This document shows, in pieces, positions 7,664-15,776 of a stretch of 64,000 nt of DNA (position 1 is its first letter; the number at the start of each line of letters is the position of its first letter). The stretch is taken from positions 1-64,000 of the forward strand of contig CANLRI010000004.1 of assembly GCA_947493585.1 (NCBI GenBank), in the 5' to 3' direction. The notes under the pieces are model-generated. The model saw only the letters and a program-made list of their open reading frames with translations. It had not been told where the DNA came from and did no database searches. The stretch comes from an uncultured Planococcus sp. Its GTDB lineage: Bacteria > Bacillota > Bacilli > Bacillales_A > Planococcaceae. Position numbers and translations under genes: made by a program.

Positions 7664-9088
7664 TTAATAATTATTCACACATCTTGATGACCTTTCGTTT
7701 TTCGTTTGCGGATGGCAGGGTGATTGTGGTTCTGGTTTTACAGAGATCCACCGATCTTGAATGAACCTGATCCACAGGACAATCGCTTTGAAAACGATAT
7801 CCAGTCCAATGGCAATCCATACACCCGTAATTCCCATTTCAAGCATTATTGCCAGAACGTATACCGCACCTGTGCGAATTGTCCACATCCCGATAGTGGT
7901 CAAATACATTGGGAACTTCGTATTATTGGCTCCCTGGAATCCACCGGTTAATACGAGCACTACTGCAAGAAACGGCTGAAATACAGCTGCAATTTTTAAT
8001 GCGATATCAATATCGTCTATTACTTGCTGATTATCGGTGAAAAGCGTGCCAGCCCATCCCCCGAAAAAGAATAACAAAAGACCGAAAATTGACATAAAAC
8101 CGATTGCAAGGTAGGTGCTTAATTTCGCATATTCTTTTGCACTCTGATAATCCCCTGCACCCATACTGCGCCCAACAAGGATAGTGGCGGCTGTTGCAAA
8201 GCCGTAAGCAAGCATATATGAGAACACTTCTAAGTTACCGGCTATTTGATGGGCAGCAAATGTGTTAGTTCCAAGCGCTACGATAAAACCGAAGTAGACA
8301 ATCTGCCCAGCTCTCATAATTAGTCTCTCAGCCGCCGCAGGACTTCCGAGGTTCAACAGTTCCAGCTGATGCCCCCAATCAGGCTTCCAGAAATCTTTTC
8401 TGAATGCCACTACATCTGTTTTACGAATATAATTCAAGAGAAGTAATGTTCCAATTACCCGGGCAGCAACTGTTGCAAGTGCAGCTCCTAATATGCCCAT
8501 TCCTGGAATCATCCAAAAACCGAAAATCAATACATAATCCAGTACAATATTCACGATATTGACGACTATGCTTACTTTCATTGGTGATTTAGTGTCCCCT
8601 GCTCCTCTTAAAATACTGCCCAATGCAAACATCAGCGCCATCAGTATAGAAGGAATGCCAACGACTTTGAAATAGAGGCTTCCTGCTTGAAGCACTGCAT
8701 CTTCAATTCCCATTAAGAGTAGAAGCTGTTCGGCAAAAAGCAATGTAATGACTCCAAAAAGTATACCTACCAGAATGGATAGAATGACAGCCTGCTGTGC
8801 AATATGACGTGCCCTTTCAACTTTAGCTGCACCTAAGTTATTGGCGACAAACACATTTACCGCCACGCCAATGGCCATAAAAACAGCGAAGTAAACGGCC
8901 AAAATCGCATTGGTAACACCAACAGCCGAAACTTCTGCCAATCCGATTCTTGAAACAAACAGCGTATCGACAAAACCAAGAACAGTCTGAAAGAAATTCT
9001 CTGCAACAGCTGGAATTGCCAGCAGCATAATCATTTTTAATTTATCTTTTGTTTCTGCAGGATGCTTTATAGGGTTCTTTTCGTTCAT
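7664..9088 (-). CDS. MATE-family multidrug/cation antiporter
   Basis: 474 aa with about 12 membrane helices and two homologous halves, typical of MATE exporters that drive drug efflux with Na+ or H+. Family-like features are AIPAVAENFFQTVLGFVDTLFVSRIG near the N-terminus and the GAGDT and FQGANNT segments in the two halves. ATG 9088 has CCAGGAGGGAAG upstream and is preferred to the upstream in-frame ATG at 9121. It is oriented with the response regulator, but a 164-base gap separates them. No specific substrate can be assigned, and a link to copper is not shown. Confidence 0.88.
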   Translation of the reverse strand: MNEKNPIKHPAETKDKLKMIMLLAIPAVAENFFQTVLGFVDTLFVSRIGLAEVSAVGVTNAILAVYFAVFMAIGVAVNVFVANNLGAAKVERARHIAQQAVILSILVGILFGVITLLFAEQLLLLMGIEDAVLQAGSLYFKVVGIPSILMALMFALGSILRGAGDTKSPMKVSIVVNIVNIVLDYVLIFGFWMIPGMGILGAALATVAARVIGTLLLLNYIRKTDVVAFRKDFWKPDWGHQLELLNLGSPAAAERLIMRAGQIVYFGFIVALGTNTFAAHQIAGNLEVFSYMLAYGFATAATILVGRSMGAGDYQSAKEYAKLSTYLAIGFMSIFGLLLFFFGGWAGTLFTDNQQVIDDIDIALKIAAVFQPFLAVVLVLTGGFQGANNTKFPMYLTTIGMWTIRTGAVYVLAIMLEMGITGVWIAIGLDIVFKAIVLWIRFIQDRWISVKPEPQSPCHPQTKNERSSRCVNNY

Positions 9089-9281
9089 TTGAACTTCCCT
9101 CCTGGATACCCACCAGGGCATGTATTTTAGACAGGTAATGTATAAAAAGAAGTGCTGTCATAAGTTTTAATCACATTCTTATAAATATAGACGAACTGCT
9201 AGAGAGTAATTCTTTCCCAAACTCAGGAACTGCTTTCTCTTCTTTTTGTACCTGATAATAATTTTTATGAAGATATGAAAA

Positions 9282-9306
9282 GATCGTGCTAAAGATTAGC
9301 ACGATC
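9282..9306 (-). terminator. Terminator of the 9317-13223 copper operon
   Basis: Perfect hairpin with arms GATCGTGCTAA and TTAGCACGATC; on the minus strand it is followed by TTTT. It lies just after the last gene of the copA operon. Confidence 0.8.
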
Positions 9307-9316
9307 CGCTTCTTAT

Positions 9317-9556
9317 TTAAGAGCAACAAGAACAACTTTGTGCCGGAGGATTCTCAACTTCATAACCCGAATCTTTAATCGCACCTTTAATTTCTTCAAG
9401 ATCAACTACACTCTCATTAAATGTAACAGCTACTTTTCTATCCATAAGCTGTACATTTACTGATTCTACACCATTTACTTTTCCTACATTTCCCTCAATT
9501 TTATTTACACATGAACCGCAAGACATACCAGGTACATTAAGTGTTGCTTGTTTCAT
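9317..9556 (-). CDS. HMA-domain metallochaperone with Cys-rich tail
   Basis: 79 aa from ATG 9556 (AAGGAGGAATTATTCT upstream); an in-frame upstream extension to 9592 has no ribosome binding site. The HMA motif is GMSCGSCVNKIE, and the protein ends in SCSCCS, an extra cysteine cluster not found in ordinary CopZ that could hold additional Cu(I). It is the last gene of the leftward copA operon. It resembles copper chaperones; another soft metal is possible. Confidence 0.85.
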   Translation of the reverse strand: MKQATLNVPGMSCGSCVNKIEGNVGKVNGVESVNVQLMDRKVAVTFNESVVDLEEIKGAIKDSGYEVENPPAQSCSCCS

Positions 9557-9684
9557 AGAATAATTCCTCCTTAAAATTTTTATCGAATACAAATAATAAA
9601 AATGACCTTGGACTTCAGTGGCGATAAACTAAGATTCAATAGACGGCATGATTAGCTTGTCTCAGTAGTTCCCCTATTTATTGC

Positions 9685-9897
9685 CTAGATTTCTGTGACC
9701 TCATACCCCTGATCTTCAATCCCATTTGCAATTTCTTTCAAGCTGACTTCATTTGAATCGAAGGTTACATCGACCTTTCCATCGGCAAGGTGAACCTTTA
9801 CTGATTCCACACCACTCATTTGACTTACATTTCCTTCTATGGAATTCACACAATGACTACAAGACATTCCTTCTACGTAAAGTGTTACTTGTTGCAT
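9685..9897 (-). CDS. copZ: CopZ-like copper chaperone
   Basis: 70-aa single HMA domain with GMSCSHCVNSIE and the terminal DQGYEVTEI. It is closer to the 5916-6119 CopZ than to its neighbour at 9317. ATG 9897 follows AAGGAGGAACAAGTTT. It lies 31 bases downstream of the secreted His-rich protein and in the same operon as copA. It would shuttle Cu(I) to CopA. Confidence 0.9.
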   Translation of the reverse strand: MQQVTLYVEGMSCSHCVNSIEGNVSQMSGVESVKVHLADGKVDVTFDSNEVSLKEIANGIEDQGYEVTEI

Positions 9898-9928
9898 AAA
9901 CTTGTTCCTCCTTTAAGTTGTAATAAAC

Positions 9929-10795
9929 TTATTCAACTACTTCTATAACAAAGGGATAGACATGTATTTCATTATCAAACTTAAACTCTGCCCATACCTT
10001 ATAAAATCCCGGTTCTGAAAAATGGGTATTAAAGGCAGTCGTATCATTTGAAGCCGGATGAACATGGATGAATTGTCTAATTTCTTCGTCAACAATTACC
10101 ACATGGCCTAAGGCTCCAAGGTAAGTCTCAGGCTCGTTTCCATGTGTATCAAATTCAAATGTTACTTCATTTCCAGCTTTTATCTCTACATCCTTTAATG
10201 TCACTGTTTTCCCATCAATTTCTTTTGTCCAATCATCACCACTAGTTAATTTCGCTTTGGCTGTTTCAACTGTCCCCACCTGTATAGGATTAGGGGCAGC
10301 CTGGTAATCCTTGTTCTTAGGAGCAATATCAACAAAAGCTTGATACGTCCCCTCACCTAAAGGCTGATTGGCAGAAAAAGAACCTTCTTTTTCTTTTTCA
10401 GGGTGTACATGATAATACGCCTCTAAATCATTGGAAATGATAATGAAATGCATTTCTTTATCATGCTCGACAGCTAGTTCCGGCGCAGCTCCAGTTTCAT
10501 CTTCTAACGTAATAACAATTTCGTTATTTTCATAGGCAACGCTAGTCTTCACTTCAGATTCGACTTTATGTTCATGACCATGTTCATGTTCCATGGTTTC
10601 GCCCTCCTCTTGATTTGCTTCATCATTATGGTTGTCATGATCCTCAGATTCGTTTTCGGAAGATTCTTCGTTACGATGTTCCTCATGACCATCTTCACTA
10701 CTTACTAACGGATTTTCACCAGCCAACACACCATATCCTGCGAAAACCAATACTACATACAAAACACCCAGAGAAACCCACTTTCTGATTGACAT
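9929..10795 (-). CDS. Membrane-anchored His/Glu-rich extracytoplasmic protein
   Basis: 288 aa. An N-terminal hydrophobic helix (residues ~8-26) acts as signal or anchor. It is followed by a 65-residue linker rich in His, Glu and Asp (GHEEHRNEES, HEHGHEHK) suited to metal binding. Two beta-rich domains follow, each with an HVHP motif (YYHVHPEKE and FIHVHPASN). It starts 4 bases after the copA stop, so it is translationally linked to the copper pump. I infer that it binds or senses copper outside the membrane. The precise family is not recognised with certainty; some domains resemble YtkA/FixH-like extracytoplasmic folds. Confidence 0.72.
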   Translation of the reverse strand: MSIRKWVSLGVLYVVLVFAGYGVLAGENPLVSSEDGHEEHRNEESSENESEDHDNHNDEANQEEGETMEHEHGHEHKVESEVKTSVAYENNEIVITLEDETGAAPELAVEHDKEMHFIIISNDLEAYYHVHPEKEKEGSFSANQPLGEGTYQAFVDIAPKNKDYQAAPNPIQVGTVETAKAKLTSGDDWTKEIDGKTVTLKDVEIKAGNEVTFEFDTHGNEPETYLGALGHVVIVDEEIRQFIHVHPASNDTTAFNTHFSEPGFYKVWAEFKFDNEIHVYPFVIEVVE

Positions 10796-10799
10796 GGTT

Positions 10800-13223
10800 T
10801 TATTGCCCTCCTTTTAGCTTCAAGCGTTGTAAACGTAAGGCATTCAGCACAACAGATACTGAACTAAACGCCATCGCTGCGCCGGCCACCCACGGAGCTA
10901 ATAATCCAATTGCAGCAATCGGAATGGAAGCAGTATTATAAATAAAGGCGAAGAACAAGTTTTGTTTTATATTTCGCATGGTCTTCGCGCTTAGTTCTAT
11001 ACTATCTGCCACACTATGCAAGTCACCTCGCATAAGAGTAATATCTGCTGCTTCAATGGCCACATCCGTACCCGTACCAATCGCCATGCCGATATCTGCT
11101 ACCGCTAGGGCAGGCGCATCATTCACACCGTCACCTACCATCGCAACCTTCTTGTTTTCTTGCTGCAACTTTTTAATCTCTTCAGCTTTTTGTTCTGGCA
11201 CTACTTCAGCAATCACACGATCAATTCCAACCTGTTTTGCAATTGCTTTTGCTGTACGCTCGTTATCCCCAGTGAGCATAATGACTTCTAATCCAAGTTC
11301 ATGCAGTCGCTGAATGGCTGACTTGGAAGTTTCTTTTACGGTATCAGCTACCGCAATAACACCTGCCAACTGTTGATCAACTCCAACAAGCATCGCTGTC
11401 TTGCCTTCGGACTCTAATTTCTCCATTTTTTCTTCTATAGAAGTGATATCGATATTATTTTGCTGCATCAGTTTTCGGGTTCCGACAAAAATGGTTTGTT
11501 GATTCAAATTTGCACGAATACCATAACCTGGTATCGATTCGAAGGACTCTGCTTCATTTAAGGTAATACCTTGTTCTTTTGCCCCTTTGACGATTGCTTC
11601 TGCAAGCGGATGTTCCGAATTATTTTCAACAGAAGCCACTAAGAACAATACTTCTTCTTTAGTGAACGCTGGCTCTGAGAGCACATCTGTCAATTCCGGT
11701 TTGCCTTTTGTAACGGTACCGGTCTTATCCAGGACAATGGTGGTTATAGAGCGTGTGTTTTCTAAATGTTCTCCGCCTTTAAATAAAACACCCAGCTCTG
11801 CTGCTCTTCCAGAACCGGCCATGACGGATGTTGGAGTGGCCAATCCAAGTGCACATGGACAAGCAATTACCAATACGGTTATTGCGGGTACTAATGCTGC
11901 ACGTAAATCACCGGGTTGAACCATAAAGTACCAAACAAGGAAAGTCACAACTGCAATACCTACAACGATTGGAACGAAGATTCCCGATACACGGTCTGCG
12001 ACTCGTTGAATGTCCGCTTTACTCCCTTGTGCTTCCTCGACAACTTTAACGATTTGAGAAAGTGCAGTATCTTTGCCGACTTTGGTAGCTTCAATGGTTA
12101 ATACTCCATTTTTATTGATAGTGGAGCCAATAACATTGCCGCCCGTCTCTTTATCAACCGGGATACTTTCACCAGTAATCATTGATTCGTCTACTGCAGA
12201 TGATCCTTTAATAATTTGTCCATCCACAGGGATTTTTTCACCAGGTCGAACAATAACGATATCTCCTGCAATTACCTCTTCAATCGCTATCTCCTGCTCG
12301 TTTCCATTACGGACTACGCGTGCTGTTTTCGCTTGCATACTGAGCAACTTCTTAATCGCCGAACCAGTACGGCCCTTCGCGCGGACTTCAAACAGCTTTC
12401 CTAGAATGACCAGGGTAATAATCACCGCAGCCGCTTCAAAATACAGTTCCGGCATTCCTATTTGTCCTGCAATATGCCACTCAATACCAAGAAAAATACT
12501 ATAAAAGAATGCAGCTGATGTTCCAAGAGCAATCAGCACATCCATATTTGCACTTTTGTTACGCAGCGCTTTGTAGGCTCCTGTATAAAATTGTGCCCCT
12601 ACAATAAATTGAACAGGCGCGGCTAATGCCAATTGAACCCAGGGATTCATCAACAAATCAGGGGAATATATAAATGACGTGAATTCAAAATGCGTAACCA
12701 TTGTCCACAATAAAGGCAGCGTTAAAATTGCAGAAAAGAGAAATTTTCCTGTTTGTTTCTGTACTTCTTCCTCTTTGCTATTCGCCGTCTCCTCTTGTGA
12801 GGTTTGAACTTTTAATGTATATCCTAACTTTTTTACTGCCCCGATCATCTCTGTTGCCGATACTTGCTCTTGATCATACTCCACTGTTACATTCTCCAAA
12901 GCAAAGTTAACGGAAGCATTGGAAACGCCAACCATTTTGGAAAGCTTTTTTTCAACTTTAGTCGCACAAGCAGCGCAGGTCATACCGGATATATCAAAAG
13001 TTTGTTTATCATAGACTACGCGATAACCAAGTTTTGAAATTTTTTCTTCAAAATCATGTACGTCAGTTTTCTCAGAATCATATATGACCTTTGTTTTTTC
13101 AATCGCAAAGTTGACATTCGCCTTTACGACACCGTCTATTTTATTTAGTCCCTTCTCAATCCTATTGGCACATGCGGCACATGTCATACCTTCAATCTGT
13201 AAGCTTACTTCCTGTTGAGTCAC
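10800..13223 (-). CDS. copA: Cu(I)-exporting P1B-1 ATPase CopA
   Basis: 807 aa. Two N-terminal HMA domains have GMTCAAC at residues 12-18 and 80-86. The membrane metal site is ACPCALG (C455-P456-C457), the actuator loop MITGES, and the phosphorylation site DKTGT (D499), with the hinge motif [11 protein letters not shown]. This is the standard Bacillus-type Cu(I) exporter. The start is GTG 13223 with AGGAGTGAGATAAA upstream. It heads an operon with the secreted His-rich protein and two HMA chaperones. A palindrome overlapping the promoter region (13270-13301) suggests copper-dependent repression. Confidence 0.95.
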   Translation of the reverse strand: MTQQEVSLQIEGMTCAACANRIEKGLNKIDGVVKANVNFAIEKTKVIYDSEKTDVHDFEEKISKLGYRVVYDKQTFDISGMTCAACATKVEKKLSKMVGVSNASVNFALENVTVEYDQEQVSATEMIGAVKKLGYTLKVQTSQEETANSKEEEVQKQTGKFLFSAILTLPLLWTMVTHFEFTSFIYSPDLLMNPWVQLALAAPVQFIVGAQFYTGAYKALRNKSANMDVLIALGTSAAFFYSIFLGIEWHIAGQIGMPELYFEAAAVIITLVILGKLFEVRAKGRTGSAIKKLLSMQAKTARVVRNGNEQEIAIEEVIAGDIVIVRPGEKIPVDGQIIKGSSAVDESMITGESIPVDKETGGNVIGSTINKNGVLTIEATKVGKDTALSQIVKVVEEAQGSKADIQRVADRVSGIFVPIVVGIAVVTFLVWYFMVQPGDLRAALVPAITVLVIACPCALGLATPTSVMAGSGRAAELGVLFKGGEHLENTRSITTIVLDKTGTVTKGKPELTDVLSEPAFTKEEVLFLVASVENNSEHPLAEAIVKGAKEQGITLNEAESFESIPGYGIRANLNQQTIFVGTRKLMQQNNIDITSIEEKMEKLESEGKTAMLVGVDQQLAGVIAVADTVKETSKSAIQRLHELGLEVIMLTGDNERTAKAIAKQVGIDRVIAEVVPEQKAEEIKKLQQENKKVAMVGDGVNDAPALAVADIGMAIGTGTDVAIEAADITLMRGDLHSVADSIELSAKTMRNIKQNLFFAFIYNTASIPIAAIGLLAPWVAGAAMAFSSVSVVLNALRLQRLKLKGGQ

Positions 13224-13269
13224 TTTATCTCACTCCTGTCTCTTATACTCTTGCGGGATTTACCGACTA

Positions 13270-13301
13270 TTTAAATACCATACCCAGGTAAGGTATTTAA
13301 A
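13270..13301. promoter_or_regulatory. Palindromic operator upstream of copA (CsoR-like)
   Basis: A 32-base near-perfect palindrome with outer arms TTTAAATACC/GGTATTTAAA and inner TACC/GGTA. Its core ATACCCAGGTAAGGTAT resembles CsoR operator sites known upstream of copZA in Bacillus. It lies 47 bases before the copA start, where it would block the promoter. The CopY boxes upstream of copY differ from it, suggesting separate control. Confidence 0.5.
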
Positions 13302-13391
13302 CCTTAAAAAAAATTACGTTTTCCTTAGGTTTATTGAGGTACATTATTTCTTCCATTCAAGTGAAGCTTATTTAAGAATAACTGAATTGAT

Positions 13392-13679
13392 TCAGTCCTT
13401 TTTCATTTGCAGTAAATTTATAATTTCATCTTTGTTTCTTTCAAATCCAATAAAGTTATTTACTAAACTTTTTTTACCGAACAATCCCTTTTTATAAAAA
13501 GCAAATACCGGTACAATTCGGTTACCTGTAATTTTCTTTAAATCTTGTTCAAGGCTTAAATCCTCGCTAACATCTTTATGATCATAAGGAATGCTGTTAG
13601 CAGAAAGATATTTCTTCGCGTCTTGGCAATCTGAACATGTTGGTCGTGTATACAAGACAAGTTCCAATTTTTCTTTCAT
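13392..13679 (-). CDS. Glutaredoxin-like thiol-disulfide protein
   Basis: 95 aa with a thioredoxin fold pattern: beta strand LVLYTRPTCSDCQDAKKYL with active-site CSDC (residues 15-18), helix, then the cis-proline segment IVPVFAFY. It belongs with NrdH/glutaredoxin-family proteins, and the insertion KKGLFGKKSL is unusual. The start ATG 13679 has AAAGGGG upstream. It is located between copY and copA and may keep protein thiols reduced under copper stress; that role is inferred from context. Confidence 0.75.
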   Translation of the reverse strand: MKEKLELVLYTRPTCSDCQDAKKYLSANSIPYDHKDVSEDLSLEQDLKKITGNRIVPVFAFYKKGLFGKKSLVNNFIGFERNKDEIINLLQMKKD

Positions 13680-13740
13680 TTTTTATACCCCTTTCAGCTA
13701 TAGTATTGAAGGTTTAACTCAGTATAAAAATAATACTCAA

Positions 13741-13792
13741 GGTTAAATGAGGATTTAGTGATTTTTCAGCTAAACGGTTTTCTCATTTAACC
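13741..13792. repeat. Inverted repeat between copY and the glutaredoxin gene
   Basis: Perfect 11-base arms (GGTTAAATGAG and CTCATTTAACC) separated by 30 bases. It could act as a weak terminator after copY or as a regulatory site. No T-run follows the arms directly. Confidence 0.4.
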
Positions 13793-13810
13793 CTGATCGG
13801 TACATTTAAA

Positions 13811-14272
13811 TCAATGCTTCGATGTTGAACAAGAATGATTTGTACATTTGCACTGTCCGGGAATGCAACTGCACGGTACTTCAGCAACAGCTGTCTTTTT
13901 CTTCAGTTCAAGTAACTCTTCCATTTTTTCAATATCTGCATAGCTTAAAGTTGCATTTGAAATTAAATTCACAATATTATTTCCTACTTGTTTGTCGCAC
14001 ATGCGATCGAGAAGTTCATTAAGGACCCTTATAGTTATTTCGCTTTCGTTAACTAGAGCGGAATATAGATACTTCTTTCCTTCCGTTTCTGTATGAAGCA
14101 TCCCCTTCTTTACCAGTCTTCCAATGAAAGTTTTGGTTGTGGCTGGTTTCCAATCCTTCGTTTGTTGCAACACATTTATGATTTCATTACTCGTAACCTT
14201 TTCCTGAGCCCATGCGACACGCATAACTTCCCATTCCGAATCAGTGATTTTGTGATCTATTTCATTGTTCAT
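13811..14272 (-). CDS. copY: Copper-responsive repressor CopY (BlaI/MecI family)
   Basis: 153 aa. The N-terminal ~75 residues are the BlaI/MecI winged helix (ITDSEWEVMRVAW...ATTKTFIGRLVKKGML). The C-terminus carries CSCIPGQCKC (C134, C136, C141, C143), the CxCxxxxCxC motif through which CopY binds Zn(II) or Cu(I). Copper replaces zinc and releases the repressor from cop boxes. An additional CSTSKH tail follows. ATG 14272 has GGAGTGAAATT upstream. Two cop boxes overlap its own promoter, so it is autoregulated. Its other targets in this island are not evident, because no clear cop box was seen upstream of copA or copZ. Confidence 0.93.
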   Translation of the reverse strand: MNNEIDHKITDSEWEVMRVAWAQEKVTSNEIINVLQQTKDWKPATTKTFIGRLVKKGMLHTETEGKKYLYSALVNESEITIRVLNELLDRMCDKQVGNNIVNLISNATLSYADIEKMEELLELKKKTAVAEVPCSCIPGQCKCTNHSCSTSKH

Positions 14273-14290
14273 AATTTCACTCCAGTTTGT

Positions 14291-14341
14291 TTACAAATGT
14301 AATCTTAAATACAGTTTACAAACGTAAACGTTAAATGTCAA
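14291..14341 (-). promoter_or_regulatory. copY promoter with two CopY operators (cop boxes)
   Basis: Minus-strand -35 TTGACA (14336-14341) and -10 TAAACT (14313-14318) are 17 bases apart. Cop box 1 is TTACAAATGTAA (14291-14302), an exact TACANNTGTA match. Box 2 is TTTACAAACGTAAA (14315-14328), one base off, and overlaps the -10. The paired boxes near the start site fit autorepression by a CopY dimer. Confidence 0.82.
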
Positions 14342-14426
14342 GAAAAATTACTGATTTTTTAAGAAAGTAATCGATGAGAAAGATTAAACCCTTAGTAAAA
14401 GTACGCTTTTATAGAAATAAGAAAAA

Positions 14427-14450
14427 AAGCAGTGCTGAATTGCACTGCTT
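14427..14450 (-). terminator. Terminator after the hydrolase gene
   Basis: Arms AAGCAGTGC and GCACTGCTT around GAATT, with a T-run on the minus strand. It stops the leftward hydrolase transcript before it reaches copY. Confidence 0.8.
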
Positions 14451-14517
14451 TTACTCTTAATATTTTGCTATTAAAATATCTGCTACTTCCGATAAACCAA
14501 TGATATGTAAACTGAAT

Positions 14518-15423
14518 CTAGTTTAATCTTATGTCCGCCGTTATATCTTGTATTGCTGCAATTATATAGTCAGGGCGATCAAGATGTACGGAGTGTCCTG
14601 ACTTTTCCGCAAACACTACCCTGCTCTTTTTCGAAAGCTTGGCTTGTTCTTTGATTAATTGTTCCCATGTATTTTCCAAAAGCATTAATTCTGATTCAGG
14701 TAGACCTTCTTCTACTCCCTGCTGAATGACGTATTCCTTGTCACGGCCAATTACTAAAAGAGGAGTATCAGGAAACGGTCCTAACTCTTTAATAATCTTT
14801 GCATCTGCTTTCCAGTTCTCTGCCTCACTCTTCATTGCTTTATACAAATAAGGCTTCTGCTGAAAGTTAATTAATCTTTCTTGTACAGGCATGGGCAATC
14901 TTTTCTGATTTTCTGTTAGGACAGGCTGAATAATTTTGCGCAACTCTTCTTCAGTCAGATGCGCATAGGTCTGGCAATCTTCTAACCACTCTTTATCAGA
15001 AGAGTTTTGGTTTAAGATAGGAAGGTCCAGTGTATCCAACTTTTCTAAATCATGGGAAGTAGAGTCTACTAGCACTAGAGCTCTCACTTTATGAGGATAT
15101 ACCTTTGTAAAATGCTGCGCACATAACCCGCCATAGGAATGGCCAATCATTATAACCGGTTCAGCTATATCTAAGATAGCTAATAAGTGATGCGCTTCTT
15201 CCATAGTACTGGTAGTGGTGCGAATTTCTTCTTCTATTTCACTTTCACCAAGTCCCGGTCGATGGAACATAATAATCCTATTTGTTTTACTTAAAGATTC
15301 TGCCACTTCAACCCATTCATCAAATGAACAGCCCATTCCAGTTAAAATTAGGATAGGAGTTCCATGGTTCCCCTTTTGGAATACTTCCATTCGTTTATTG
15401 TTTAGACTCACAAAACTTCTCAT
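14518..15423 (-). CDS. Alpha/beta hydrolase
   Basis: 301 aa from ATG 15423, chosen because GGGGAGAG lies 6 bases upstream; an upstream ATG at 15450 has its AGGAGG 20 bases away, which is too far. The fold is shown by LILTGMGCSFDEW (oxyanion region), MFHRPGLGES, the nucleophile elbow GHSYGG and a C-terminal GHSVHLDRPDYI with the catalytic His. The acid is probably the Asp of LLVIGRDKEY. No substrate can be given. It lies between the copper island and the transposon, just outside the transposon's left end. Confidence 0.85.
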   Translation of the reverse strand: MRSFVSLNNKRMEVFQKGNHGTPILILTGMGCSFDEWVEVAESLSKTNRIIMFHRPGLGESEIEEEIRTTTSTMEEAHHLLAILDIAEPVIMIGHSYGGLCAQHFTKVYPHKVRALVLVDSTSHDLEKLDTLDLPILNQNSSDKEWLEDCQTYAHLTEEELRKIIQPVLTENQKRLPMPVQERLINFQQKPYLYKAMKSEAENWKADAKIIKELGPFPDTPLLVIGRDKEYVIQQGVEEGLPESELMLLENTWEQLIKEQAKLSKKSRVVFAEKSGHSVHLDRPDYIIAAIQDITADIRLN

Positions 15424-15519
15424 CTTTACTCTCCCCACAATGAAGTTCATTCAGAATTATTCTTAAGTTCCTCCTACTATTTTAACATTAGAATTTGTTT
15501 ATTCACTTTATAAAAATAC

Positions 15520-15547
15520 CGTTCGTAAAAGTACACGTTTACGAACG
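15520..15547. repeat. Palindrome outside the transposon left end
   Basis: A 28-base imperfect palindrome starting CGTTCGTAAAAG and ending CGTTTACGAACG. It shares the GTTCGTAAA core with the palindrome 60 bases to the right that belongs to the transposon end. It may be a second transposase binding site, a relic of an earlier insertion, or a terminator-like structure. Confidence 0.5.
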
Positions 15548-15579
15548 CTTCTAAATCAGTAGAAAAAACGATAAAAAAA

Positions 15580-15648
15580 GCGTTCGTAAAGGTGTTTAAA
15601 CACTTTACGAACGTCCTTTTTTCTCCATAGACTTATACGAACCATAAA
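15580..15648. repeat. Transposon left terminal inverted repeat
   Basis: Starts with a near-perfect 34-base palindrome (arms CGTTCGTAAAG/CTTTACGAACG around a TTTAAA centre), then TCCTTTTTTCTCC and TTATACGAACC. It matches the right end in inverted orientation. TTTACGAACG units are the likely transposase binding sites. Confidence 0.7.
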
Positions 15649-15776
15649 TAAATCTCTTTTCAATCCAACCGATATCCTCACGTAAACTTATGGCTTTTTT
15701 TTCAATCACATTCTTACAGAAAAAGTGCCGCAAATCGAATGTGAAAAGAATTTTATCTTCTCACGATATATAGTTT

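Noticed and set aside
10978..12504. Open frames on the plus strand within copA
   Set aside because: They are antisense shadows of a clear P-type ATPase with all catalytic motifs on the minus strand.
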